A DNA stretch of 64,000 bases from Prevotella sp. (GCA_017458005.1 JAFTGH010000011.1:62001-126000); one strand, 5' to 3'. Counted from the stretch's first letter, positions 9,836 to 17,958 are shown. Translations and numbers: made by a program. Notes: a model not told the origin generated them from the sequence alone.

Positions 9836-10996
9836 ATGGATAACCTTATCTCAAGTACCGGCGTCCTCCCTGCGGATCCTTCTGAAGAGAAAAGTTTTTT
9901 ATCTGACGAAGACTGTTTTCTGAGGCTGTTTGATACAAGCACCCACTTGTGCTTCGACAGGCAGTTGAAAGATGTACTTGACAGGTTCGGCAGGAAATAT
10001 TCTAAACGGCAAGTCAGAAACTATAAACTGCTCAGGTTTACTATAAACCCAGGAGAACAGCATTTTCTTAGCAGAATGGTAATAGACATAGCCAAATCTG
10101 TATATAATGACAAGGTACTACGGGAGTTTGCCACTAAATTAGACCTGAGCGACGAGAAGGATGCGTATGATATTTATACAGACTACTTTGAGAAACTGAG
10201 ACGGAAGAATCCGATACTGATAGTGATATCCAATTTCTATGAAGAAGTGAGTGGCGTTACCGACGCAGAATTGGGATTGTTCTGTAAAATGATGGAAACC
10301 TGCGAGAATGTAAGAGTATGGATATGCGGTGAAGACAAAATGGACGAGCAAAGACATTCGGCATATTTTGACTTCTACCAACAATTCGACCCCATACCAC
10401 AAAGTTTCTATGAAGCATTGCAGTCGGGCGAACCACTTCCATACGTGTATTTCTCGTATAATTGGGAAGCGAAATCAAACAATACGGTTGATCAGTTGTG
10501 TGACATCGTTAGGATGAGGAGGATACCCCACCAGAGAGACAAAGAGAATTGTGGATATAGATCGGATATTCATGAGTTTATGAATAGGATAAGAAGAGGG
10601 TATCATGTGGTAATCCTCTTTAGTAAGCCTTATCTTAAGTCGTTCTATTGTATGTATGAACTTGCTGGTATCTTGGAACATCCCGATTATGAAAAGAGAA
10701 TACATCCAATTATTGTAGATCTAACAATTAGAGAGGATAGTTTTGAGAAAGAACTGGAAGATTACTGGAAGACAAAACGGAGCGACAGAATCTATAAAGA
10801 CAGCCTGAAGGACAAAACAGTCAATTATTTCACGCTGAAGCGCAAGACTGAAATTATGGATGACTATATTAGTAAATTGCCCATCATCGTGGATTTTTTG
10901 GCAAGAATTGATGGTAATACTCTTGAAGATATGAAGGAGCAGAATTATGAGACGTTACTCAATGATTTGTCGAACCAGATAAGAGTAAGAATATGA
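9836..10996 (+). CDS. TIR-domain effector protein
   Basis: A 386-residue protein. The ATG at 9836 is preferred over a TTG at 9818 inside the previous gene. The C-terminal half (about 202-340) is a TIR domain: first strand PYVYFSYNW, then RDKENCG (BB-loop region), a helix and strand HVVILFSKPYLKS, then FYCMYEL, whose glutamate (about residue 275) is where TIR NADases place their catalytic Glu. The first 200 residues are unassigned; they contain a strand NPILIVISNFY and may bind the STAND partner. Bacterial TIR effectors typically destroy NAD+ or make cyclic ADP-ribose signals after activation. It sits 4 bp after the STAND ATPase and overlaps the membrane-protein gene (ATGA). Substrate and trigger are unknown. 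Confidence 0.85.
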   Translation: MDNLISSTGVLPADPSEEKSFLSDEDCFLRLFDTSTHLCFDRQLKDVLDRFGRKYSKRQVRNYKLLRFTINPGEQHFLSRMVIDIAKSVYNDKVLREFATKLDLSDEKDAYDIYTDYFEKLRRKNPILIVISNFYEEVSGVTDAELGLFCKMMETCENVRVWICGEDKMDEQRHSAYFDFYQQFDPIPQSFYEALQSGEPLPYVYFSYNWEAKSNNTVDQLCDIVRMRRIPHQRDKENCGYRSDIHEFMNRIRRGYHVVILFSKPYLKSFYCMYELAGILEHPDYEKRIHPIIVDLTIREDSFEKELEDYWKTKRSDRIYKDSLKDKTVNYFTLKRKTEIMDDYISKLPIIVDFLARIDGNTLEDMKEQNYETLLNDLSNQIRVRI

Positions 10997-11628
10997 AGCG
11001 GTGGATGTGGCTGGTTTGGATAATAGTTCCAGTGTTGCCAATCGGTATTAACTGCCTTATGTTGTCAAGCGTGGAAGGTGTTGAAGTGGCTGGCACGACA
11101 GACAATTGGATTGCCTTTTGGGGGAGCTGTGCTGGAGGATGTGTGACGGCACTCATATCGTTTGTTATTCTCTACAGGACTATTGAGTACAATAAGGAAG
11201 AGGTGACAAAAAGACAACAAGAAGCCCATAAGGAAAGGTTACGCACAGAACTGTCTACAAGGTTGGCTCGTCTGAATACAAAACAGTTTACAGTCTATTA
11301 TGAAAGGTTAAGGGAGGGTCAAGACCCGGCTGCGCTCTGTCAGATGTTGGAAGAGACGAGGGTGCAGATAGTCAACGACTTTAGTTCGTTTAAAATACTA
11401 TATACAGGTATTTATGACCATTTCCTTTCATTGTATGAAGCCGTCATTTGGCGGCTTGAAAATCAACTAAGTTGGCTGTCCGATGAATTGAGTCAGATAT
11501 CCCACGAACAATCACCATCCAGAAGTTATATGGTTGAAAAGGTAAAAGGTAATTTTGATAAACTGGCAGCCATTCAACCACAAATTGAAGATTTTTGGAA
11601 GATAGCTTCTAATATGATAAACAAGTAA
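10993..11628 (+). CDS. Small membrane protein with two transmembrane helices and coiled coil
   Basis: A 211-residue protein with hydrophobic helices at about 4-23 and 41-62, then a charged helical region (about 65-110, many Glu/Lys/Arg/Gln) likely to form a coiled coil in the cytoplasm. No catalytic motif is visible. Small membrane proteins of this shape (compare SLATT proteins) often act as membrane-damaging effectors or anchors in defence operons, and SLATT proteins accompany some RADAR loci. This one could be an analogue, but the resemblance is in layout only. It overlaps the TIR gene by 4 bp and is followed after 5 bp by a polysaccharide-type gene, so it marks the right edge of the defence cassette. 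Confidence 0.7.
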   Translation: MKRWMWLVWIIVPVLPIGINCLMLSSVEGVEVAGTTDNWIAFWGSCAGGCVTALISFVILYRTIEYNKEEVTKRQQEAHKERLRTELSTRLARLNTKQFTVYYERLREGQDPAALCQMLEETRVQIVNDFSSFKILYTGIYDHFLSLYEAVIWRLENQLSWLSDELSQISHEQSPSRSYMVEKVKGNFDKLAAIQPQIEDFWKIASNMINK

Positions 11629-11633
11629 CTCCA

Positions 11634-12794
11634 ATGAATCGGTTTGAATTTTTGCAAGAACTGTTGCAGGTAGCATTTGGACGACGAGATACATTGAGCC
11701 AGGTGCCGTCGGAGAAAGAGTGGTATGCGGTGCTTGAGGAGGCTCAGCGGCAGGCGGTGGCAGGCATATGCCTTGCGGGCATAGACAGGTTAATGGCTCA
11801 AGGTTCTTCGACGAGCGAAGCGGCTAATCCGAGTGCACGGCTCACGGTTGCAATGCCATTCCAGTTGAAGATGGAGTGGATAGGACAGTCGGAGCAAATT
11901 AAGCAGCAGAACGTAAATGTGAACGGAGTGCTGAAAGAACTGGCATCGCTGCTGAATAAGAATAGCGTGAGATATGCTGTGGTGAAAGGACAAACGATAG
12001 CGAGCGTTTACTCGCGGTTAATGGTTCAAGGTGAAGGGTTAACGGGTGACTTAGGATTGTTGAGACAGGCAGGGGATATCGACTTTTATGTAGAAGCAAA
12101 GGACTTTGAAAGGACAAAGCAACTGATACAGGAGGCATGGGGAGTGACTTATGAAGAAATAGAAGGGCATCACCATGTGGAGTTCGAATACAAGGATGTT
12201 CCGCTGGAGCAACATCATAAATTGATAAAACTATACAATAAGAAAAAGGAGGAATATTGGGATGAACTGATGCGCGATGCTTTTGGAGTTCAGGAAATAG
12301 AGGGGGTGAAAGTGTCGGTGCTGACGCCTACGCTACATTCGCTGTATATTTTTCTGCATTTGTATCATCATTTGCTGGAATTAGGCGTTGGACTGCGACA
12401 GTTTTGTGACTGGGCGGTGATGCTGCATGCTTGCAAGGCGGATATAGACCACGAGGCGATACGAACGTACCTGAAAGTGTTGGGTATGGAAAAGGCATAC
12501 AGGGCTTGCGGAGCAATATTGGTGGAAAAGTTAGGACTGCCTGCGGACGATTTTACGTATGAGCTGAACGACTCGGACAGGAAATACGGACGAAAAGTGA
12601 TGGGTGTGGTGGAGTACCGTGGAAACATGGGACACTACAATCTGAAAGGTGGATATGAAGGAATGTGGCACAACGTGGAGGCCACAGGGATTAAGATAGC
12701 ACATTTTATGAAGTTTATGTCGCTGGCACCAGGCTTTTCTTGCAGGTGGCTAAAGGCAGAGATGAAAAGAAAAATAACAAAGAAGTTGAAATGA
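11634..12794 (+). CDS. Uncharacterised nucleotidyltransferase family protein (NTP_transf_5-like)
   Basis: A 386-residue protein with the features of the NTP_transf_5 family: AVVKGQ near residue 117 and AGDIDFYV near 145, where the Asp-x-Asp pair matches the metal site of the nucleotidyltransferase fold, followed by a helical part. Such genes are common inside Bacteroidales capsule loci, but their reaction is not known. It begins 5 bp after the membrane-protein gene and overlaps the glycosyltransferase start by 4 bp (ATGA), so it belongs with the polysaccharide genes on the right side of the defence cassette. A MNT/AbiEii antitoxin-toxin role is less likely given its length and context. Confidence 0.75.
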   Translation: MNRFEFLQELLQVAFGRRDTLSQVPSEKEWYAVLEEAQRQAVAGICLAGIDRLMAQGSSTSEAANPSARLTVAMPFQLKMEWIGQSEQIKQQNVNVNGVLKELASLLNKNSVRYAVVKGQTIASVYSRLMVQGEGLTGDLGLLRQAGDIDFYVEAKDFERTKQLIQEAWGVTYEEIEGHHHVEFEYKDVPLEQHHKLIKLYNKKKEEYWDELMRDAFGVQEIEGVKVSVLTPTLHSLYIFLHLYHHLLELGVGLRQFCDWAVMLHACKADIDHEAIRTYLKVLGMEKAYRACGAILVEKLGLPADDFTYELNDSDRKYGRKVMGVVEYRGNMGHYNLKGGYEGMWHNVEATGIKIAHFMKFMSLAPGFSCRWLKAEMKRKITKKLK

Positions 12795-13942
12795 AGAAAC
12801 TATTTATAGTGGTGAATCACGACTGGTTCTTCTTGTCGCATCGCCAGGCGATTGGCGTAGCTGCAAAAGAAGCAGGGTGGGATGTTACCATCGTGACATG
12901 TGATACTGGAAAATCTGAGGATATCAGGGCATTAGGACTGAAAACCATCAATCTGCCAATCAATGCAACGGGCATGAATCCTGTGGAGGAGATGAAGACA
13001 TTCTGGTTCCTTTTTGAGTTATATACACGAGAGAAACCAGATGTGGTGCATCATGTAGGTCTGAAAACCATCCTTTGGGGAGGATTAGCAGCAAAACTGA
13101 CAGGTATCAAGGGCGTGGTGAATGCTGTGAGTGGACTGGGCGTGATGTTCTCTGGTGAGAAGCAGTCACTGGTGGCAAAGGGCATACTGGCTGTGCTTAG
13201 ATTCTCGCACAGCAGAAAAGGTGTGCGTGTTATTTTCCAGAACCATGAGGATGAAGACCTTTTCTTGAAGAACCATATCACGCAACAGGAAGATAGTGTG
13301 TTTATCAAAGGATCAGGTGTTGACTTGAACGAGTTTACTTATGCTCCCGATCCAGACACAACACCATTGAGAGTGATGTTTACAGCCCGTATGGTTCGGG
13401 AAAAGGGTGTCGTGGTATTGACAGAGGCTGCAGAGATGCTACGGAAAGAATACGAAGGTAAAGTGGTTTTCTTGCTTTGTGGAAAGTTATCGGATAATCC
13501 CAAAGCGATGCAGAAGGAGGAACTAGAAGCACTATGTGATGGGAAATATATCCAGTGGTTGGGGCATAGAACGGATGTGAAAGACTTGCTCCGGCAGTGC
13601 CACATCGTGGCATTCCCAAGTTACTATAGGGAAGGGGTGCCTAAGTCGCTGATTGAAGCCTGTGCTACAGGAAGGCCCATAATTACCACCAATTCTATTG
13701 GTTGTAAGGATACTGTGGAAGATGGCGTTAATGGTTATCTCATACCTATTAAGGATAGTCAGTCTTTGGCAGAGAAGCTGAAAGTTTTGATAAATGACAA
13801 GGTGCTGAGGGAAAAGATGGGGCGTGCTTCAAGAGTAAAAGCAGAAAAGGAATTCTCGCTTAATGAAGTTGTGAAGAAGCATTTGGAATGCTATGCCGAG
13901 TTGGATAGTGAAAAGGATTTGTTTCAACAATCGTCTAAATAA
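12791..13942 (+). CDS. Glycosyltransferase family 4 (GT-B fold)
   Basis: A 383-residue protein. The ATG at 12791 is chosen because it opens the classical GT-B N-terminus (KKLFIVVNHDWFFLSHR) and makes an ATGA overlap with the gene before. The N-terminal half has the DVVHHVGLKT motif; the C-terminal half has FTARMVREKGV, the HRTDVKDLL segment and the donor-binding loop EGVPKSLIEACATGRPII, in which the EGVPKSLIEA stretch carries the paired acidic residues of GT4 enzymes. These enzymes add a sugar from a nucleotide-sugar to a lipid-linked or growing glycan at the cytoplasmic membrane. It is the last gene of the first transcript. Confidence 0.88.
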   Translation: MKKLFIVVNHDWFFLSHRQAIGVAAKEAGWDVTIVTCDTGKSEDIRALGLKTINLPINATGMNPVEEMKTFWFLFELYTREKPDVVHHVGLKTILWGGLAAKLTGIKGVVNAVSGLGVMFSGEKQSLVAKGILAVLRFSHSRKGVRVIFQNHEDEDLFLKNHITQQEDSVFIKGSGVDLNEFTYAPDPDTTPLRVMFTARMVREKGVVVLTEAAEMLRKEYEGKVVFLLCGKLSDNPKAMQKEELEALCDGKYIQWLGHRTDVKDLLRQCHIVAFPSYYREGVPKSLIEACATGRPIITTNSIGCKDTVEDGVNGYLIPIKDSQSLAEKLKVLINDKVLREKMGRASRVKAEKEFSLNEVVKKHLECYAELDSEKDLFQQSSK

Positions 13943-13948
13943 ATATGA

Positions 13949-13978
13949 TTGCGACATAAGTCTTTTATGATATTTTTG
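13949..13978 (+). promoter_or_regulatory. Bacteroidetes-type promoter for the DUF262-HEPN pair
   Basis: TTG at 13949-13951, 19-bp spacer, TATTTTTG at 13971-13978, matching the TTG / TAnnTTTG consensus. The expected start near 13984 gives a leader of about 148 nt before the ATG at 14132, long enough for regulation. The leader itself shows no clear structure. Confidence 0.55.
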
Positions 13979-14131
13979 TCAAAAGTGTGGTTATGAGGCG
14001 CAAAAGTGAATCATTAGAAATAGCAGGATGATAAATCAGCATAGATGACAAGAGGCAACAGCACTACGCTTTCTGAGGGAATAATGTAAAAAGTAAGCAT
14101 ATAATTTCCATATTTATAAAGAATAAAGAAG

Positions 14132-15286
14132 ATGAATGAAGAATCATTGAAAGAAGAATCCCTTCTTGATGATACAATGGGAGAGATGAAGTTTGATGAC
14201 GATTATGACGAGGACTCAAAAATACCTTATGAGATTCCAAAGGAAGTCCGCAAAATAACTACTCAGGCTTACGATAAGAGCGTGTCTGATATTGTAAGGA
14301 TGATAGAAGACAAGGATATTCGCTTGGATCCAGATTATCAACGCAATTATGTCTGGGACAATAAGAAGGCTTCTATGCTCATTGAGTCAATCATTTTAAA
14401 TGTTCCCATCCCCGTTATTTATGTTTCTCAGGAAGAAGATGATTCGTGGTCTGTCATTGATGGATTGCAGAGACTCTCATCATTAAAGAGGTTCTTTGAT
14501 GGGAAATTTAAACTTAGTGGTTTGGAAATTTTGTCTGATTTAAATAAGAGTGACATTACGAATCTAAACCCAAAGGCTCTTCGAATGCTGAAGAATGGTT
14601 TACTGCGTGTCATCATGATTACCCATGATTCTAATGAGGAAATCAAATATGATGTGTTTATGCGACTCAACACTGGTTCTGTTCATCTTACCGAGCAAGA
14701 GTTGAGAAACTGTCTTTATAGAGGGGCATTAAATAAATTTCTGAAAGAAGTTGTCCAAAATCAGAAATGGTTAGCCTTGATGGGGTTGAAAGAACCGCAT
14801 AAACGTATGGCTGACAGGGAAATGGTCTTGAGATTCTTGGCAATCTGGAAAAATTGGGATAGCGAGAAAGGTGTTCTAAACGGTTACAAAGGAAGAATGA
14901 AATCCTTCTTAAATGCGTTTATGAATGAACATAAGGAAATTAAGGCTCATGAATCTAATGAGTGGAAACGGCTATTTGAAGAGACGGTTGAGAAAGTCTA
15001 TCAGGTCTATGGCGAATATGCTTTTAAGCGACAAGGACTTGACGGAATGAGGGAAAAGACGATTAATCGTGCTATCATTGATGTCATTATGCTTTCTGCA
15101 ACCCAACATTCAATGGATGAATTGATGGCAAATAAAGATAGAATGGTTCAGCGATTCTTGGAAATGACGAACAATGATGTGTATTTCCGTAATAGTATAA
15201 AGATAGGAACATCTGATACCAAGGTAATTACTTTCAGATTGTCCACTTGGTGCCGTGAGGTGGATCGTATGATAGCAGGGGACTGA
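14132..15286 (+). CDS. DUF262 (ParB/GmrS-N-like) domain protein
   Basis: A 384-residue protein with an acidic first 35 residues, then a DUF262 domain: PDYQRNYVWD at 67-76, and VIDGLQRLSSL at 108-118 where the family has DGQQR (here Q to L). DUF262 proteins share the ParB/Srx fold and hydrolyse nucleotides; members include the GmrSD type IV restriction enzymes and BrxU. No HNH (DUF1524) nuclease domain follows, so it is not a complete GmrSD. The second gene, one base downstream, encodes a HEPN protein that could supply the effector activity. It has its own promoter and is separate from the transcript before it. A defence role is inferred from family and pairing. Confidence 0.82.
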   Translation: MNEESLKEESLLDDTMGEMKFDDDYDEDSKIPYEIPKEVRKITTQAYDKSVSDIVRMIEDKDIRLDPDYQRNYVWDNKKASMLIESIILNVPIPVIYVSQEEDDSWSVIDGLQRLSSLKRFFDGKFKLSGLEILSDLNKSDITNLNPKALRMLKNGLLRVIMITHDSNEEIKYDVFMRLNTGSVHLTEQELRNCLYRGALNKFLKEVVQNQKWLALMGLKEPHKRMADREMVLRFLAIWKNWDSEKGVLNGYKGRMKSFLNAFMNEHKEIKAHESNEWKRLFEETVEKVYQVYGEYAFKRQGLDGMREKTINRAIIDVIMLSATQHSMDELMANKDRMVQRFLEMTNNDVYFRNSIKIGTSDTKVITFRLSTWCREVDRMIAGD

Positions 15287-15287
15287 T

Positions 15288-15929
15288 ATGGATAGCATAG
15301 ACCATTTGCGTGAGAGTATGGGGGAGATAGATACCATCTTATCATATGCATCCCACAATACTGCAAATATTGAGAAATACCAGATGTTTAACAAAATCGC
15401 CATTGTATTGCTTTCCACGAAATTCGAGGTGTTCATAGAGGAGTTTATAGAGGAACATAGCATGAAGACTATACAAGGGCATACAAATGCTACACTTCCC
15501 CTTACTTTGAAAAACGCATATATAGATACTGCTGTCGATAAGACTGCAAACGTGAAGAACAGGACAGAAAAGAATAACTATCTCCAATCCTTACTTAAAC
15601 TGATGGGAAGTGATGGAGCGAGTATATCGAGTATTGCCAATATAAGACCTTCTATTAAATTTAACTACGGTAAGCATGGGCAGAAAGAAATTGAAGCGAT
15701 ATTCGACAGACATGGTATGGGAGTCTTTATTAAGACAGCACAACCTCAGACCTGTCTGGCTATGATTAATTCGCTGATTGCTATTCGTAACAACGTGATA
15801 CACCAAGATGCAAGCCCTGGACTTACCCATCAAACAATTAAAGATCACAAAGATAATGTCATGTCCTTTGTTTCTTTGATAGAATCGGATGTAAATGCCA
15901 ACAAATTGGCGTATTATAATGAGGTGTGA
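15288..15929 (+). CDS. HEPN-domain protein (MAE_28990-like), partner of DUF262
   Basis: A 213-residue, mostly helical protein with the HEPN catalytic signature R-x4-H as RNNVIH at 167-172 (AIRNNVIHQDA). HEPN proteins with this motif are usually metal-independent RNases. The helical N-terminus (TKFEVFIEEFIEEH) fits the MAE_28990/MAE_18760 HEPN group, which is known to sit next to DUF262 genes. It starts 1 bp after the DUF262 stop. The stop codon is directly followed by the first codons of a broken IS982 transposase, so an IS event shaped its 3' end; whether the C-terminus is native cannot be told. Confidence 0.82.
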   Translation: MDSIDHLRESMGEIDTILSYASHNTANIEKYQMFNKIAIVLLSTKFEVFIEEFIEEHSMKTIQGHTNATLPLTLKNAYIDTAVDKTANVKNRTEKNNYLQSLLKLMGSDGASISSIANIRPSIKFNYGKHGQKEIEAIFDRHGMGVFIKTAQPQTCLAMINSLIAIRNNVIHQDASPGLTHQTIKDHKDNVMSFVSLIESDVNANKLAYYNEV

Positions 15930-16602
15930 GTGACTATTACCGAGGACAAAGTTACTGAAATTTTCTGTATGGCGGATGATTTTTGCCGTTTTTTTGATGC
16001 AATGATGGAAAATATACTCTCAGAGGCCCCAAGAAGAGGAAATATCATCGTGAAGGTACGTTATCCAAGGCTGAGGTGATGGTTATCATCATCCTCTTTC
16101 ACAATTCCGGCTATCGCTGCCTGAAGCATTTCTATGTGGAGCATGTTTCGAAGCACCTGCGTCACTTGTTCCCAGAACTTGTTTCCTACAACCGTTTTGT
16201 GGAGCAGGAGAAAGATGTTGCCATTCCTCTTGCCCTGTTCATCAAGAAGGTGTTGCTTGGCAAATGTACTGGCATCAGTTTCGTGGATAGCACGCCGCTG
16301 AGGGTCTGCAAGAACCAGCGCATCCACATCCACAAGACTTTCAAGGGGATTGCGCAAAGAGGCAAATGCTCCATGGGATGGTTCTTTGGATTCAAACTCC
16401 ACCTTATCTGTAACGAGAAAGGCGAGTTGCTCAGTCTCATGATAACTCCTGGAGACATTGATGACCGCAAGCCGCACGACACAGATCATTCGATAACTTT
16501 ATGGTCAATCTGTTGGGCGCACTGGCAGCATATTGCTTCTTCCCAAAGAAACCATGCATAGCATGCGAAAGGGTTATAGACAACCAATTAGCACTATTCT
16601 GA
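15930..16602 (+). pseudogene. IS982-family transposase remnant
   Basis: Three blocks read as an IS982 transposase: N-terminus (TITEDKVTEIFCMADDFCRFF...) in one frame from 15930; then, after a probable single-A deletion near 16010, another frame with RKYHREGTLSKAEVM and the DDE-region motif FVDSTPLRVCKNQRIH (about 16280-16330); then a C-terminal block (FMVNLLGALAAYCFFPKKPC...QLALF, stop at 16600) in a third alignment after an internal deletion of roughly 100 codons. The left end of the element is missing, since the transposase begins right at the HEPN stop codon. It cannot make a working enzyme. Confidence 0.85.
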
Positions 16603-16965
16603 TTCGTCGAACTCATGTTAATATAGTAGTAATTTTCAAGAAAAAGGTTGTCAGGTTGACAAAACACCGATGTACAAAGGGCTTGCAACCTTTTTTGAGG
16701 TCGTCAAGGTTGTCACAAGGTTGTCACACAGTGGGAGCCGCAGGGCTTTAGTTTTTTCACCGCGTGAAAATTAGTACAACTAAGTAAAAACAATCCATAA
16801 TGCGGAATAATAATCAATCGAACAGTTTGATTAAGTGGATAGTCATGTTCGGTGATTTTGTGTTGCTTAACTTGATTATCCTGATTCCTGCTTGATAGGC
16901 AAATCGTAAGAAATATCCCCTCAGAGTGCATGTGGGAACCTGTGTTTAACGTGAGTTCGACGAAT
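16602..16965. repeat. 20-bp inverted repeat pair, 324 bp apart
   Basis: ATTCGTCGAACTCATGTTAA at 16602-16621 recurs inverted at 16946-16965 with one mismatch. The left copy begins at the transposase stop codon, so it may be the IS982 right terminal repeat; the right copy may be the end of a second, deleted element. Confidence 0.6.
16619..16727 (+). repeat. Left copy of ~108-bp inverted repeat
   Basis: Contains AGGTTGTCAGGTTGACAAAA and recurring AAGGTTGTCA words. It is repeated in reverse complement at 17264-17371 with about four mismatches, two of them in the outer 19 bp. Confidence 0.85.
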
Positions 16966-17132
16966 TTCTGTATAGAAATTTTTGCGTTTTAGGGTGTGAG
17001 GGTGTTACATCCCTCTGGTTATCGGCATGTGCAACCTGTTGAGCAGGGTGTAACAAGGGTGTAACGCTTTTGTAGGGCATGACTGTACTTTTGCTTGGGA
17101 GTTTGGAGTCTTTATAGTGCCACTCTTTATCA

Positions 17133-17214
17133 AATTCTCTCGAGAATTCATCCGAAAAGAGGCACCTTTCACCCCGTTAGGTACCTTCAAACGCTCCAAT
17201 TCTCGAGAGAATTC
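17133..17214. repeat. Self-complementary AATTCTCTCGAGAATT pair
   Basis: AATTCTCTCGAGAATT at 17133-17148 and its reverse complement at 17199-17214 flank 50 bp. Each copy is itself nearly palindromic around CTCGAG. It could form a stem-loop or be a recombination or protein-binding site. Confidence 0.6.
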
Positions 17215-17263
17215 AATTACTACCTAGCCACATCCGCCCAGTTCCCTATAGGGGAGAACACTG

Positions 17264-17371
17264 TGACAACCTTGTGACGACCTTGACAACCTCAAAAAAG
17301 GTTGCAAGCCCTTTGTACATCGGTGTTTTGTCAACCTGACAACCTTTTTCTTGAAAATTTCTACAATATTA
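17264..17371 (-). repeat. Right copy of ~108-bp inverted repeat
   Basis: Reverse complement of 16619-16727. Its last 21 bp overlap the first codons of the WbuC-type gene, so the gene start lies inside the repeat. Confidence 0.85.
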
Positions 17372-17746
17372 GATGAGTTGACGGAACAGGCCAAGGCTTC
17401 ACCAAGGGTGCGAATGAATTTGGATCTTCGCAATTCTGACGCAGACCAGTCGCAAAGGATGTTGAATGCCATCGAGCCTGGGAGTCCGCTACCGATTCAT
17501 CGACATCAGAAGACTTCGGAAACCGTTGTTTGCCTTCGTGGCCGATTGGTAGAGGAGTACTACGATGAGTTGGAAAGAATTTGCACAGAATCCATTGAGC
17601 TTACGCCAAACGGACCTGTTGTCGCGGTGAATATTCCAGCGGGGCAGTGGCATACGGTAAGGGACTTGGAGAGTGGAACCGAAATATTGGAAATGAAGAA
17701 TGGAGTGTATGAGCCATTGACTGACGCTGATATACTTTCTTTATGA
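17351..17746 (+). CDS. WbuC-family cupin
   Basis: A 131-residue single-domain cupin: PLPIHRHQKTSETVVCLRGRL (about 47-67) holds the His-x-His and Glu metal ligands, and PAGQWHTVRDLESG (about 97-110) the second histidine. Genes of the WbuC type occur in O-antigen and capsule loci; the reaction is unknown. The best start is a TTG at 17351 inside the inverted repeat; family members begin only a few residues further upstream, so the N-terminus may have been rewritten by the repeat and the gene may have lost its promoter. It looks like a leftover polysaccharide gene between two defence blocks. Confidence 0.75.
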   Translation: MKISTILDELTEQAKASPRVRMNLDLRNSDADQSQRMLNAIEPGSPLPIHRHQKTSETVVCLRGRLVEEYYDELERICTESIELTPNGPVVAVNIPAGQWHTVRDLESGTEILEMKNGVYEPLTDADILSL

Positions 17747-17958
17747 ACACGAATAGACACGAATTTGTCATGATGGATATTGTAGAAAGACTAAAGGAAT
17801 TTATTGAAAACGAGATGAGGTCATGCTCAATGGATATTGGGGGAATAACGCCTGAATATGTTCAAAGGACATGGGGAGGCAGAGTCGCTATAGAAGATAT
17901 AGAGGCGGCTTTTGAGAAGTTGAAACGTAGTGATGACTTTCTCTTCATAGGGAAATAA
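17743..17958 (+). CDS. Small unknown protein
   Basis: A 71-residue acidic protein starting with an ATGA overlap of the cupin gene (an internal ATG at 17773 would give 61 residues beginning MDIVERLKEF). The helical pattern with ITPEYVQRTWGGRVAIEDIEAAFEKLKRSDDFLFI resembles a small winged-helix-like domain, but no family is recognised. Confidence 0.5.
   Translation: MNTNRHEFVMMDIVERLKEFIENEMRSCSMDIGGITPEYVQRTWGGRVAIEDIEAAFEKLKRSDDFLFIGK

Larger units (their letters stand above)
16603..17350. other. Gene-free stretch of nested inverted repeats
   Basis: About 750 bp without a credible gene. It holds the two inverted-repeat pairs listed separately, a short hairpin TTTTCAC-CGC-GTGAAAA near 16753, a stretch with recurring GTGTAAC/GTTACA words (17004-17070), and a TACTTTTG box at 17086-17093 that resembles a -7 element but lacks a TTG at the right distance. 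The whole looks like debris of small mobile or repetitive elements. Confidence 0.6.

Noticed and set aside
11634-12794. Nucleotidyltransferase toxin or antitoxin (AbiEii/MNT)
   Set aside because: It is longer than those families and is coupled to a glycosyltransferase; it fits a polysaccharide-locus family better.
16076-16561. 161-codon frame as an intact transposase
   Set aside because: It is only the middle of an IS982 transposase; start, frame and about 100 central codons are missing.
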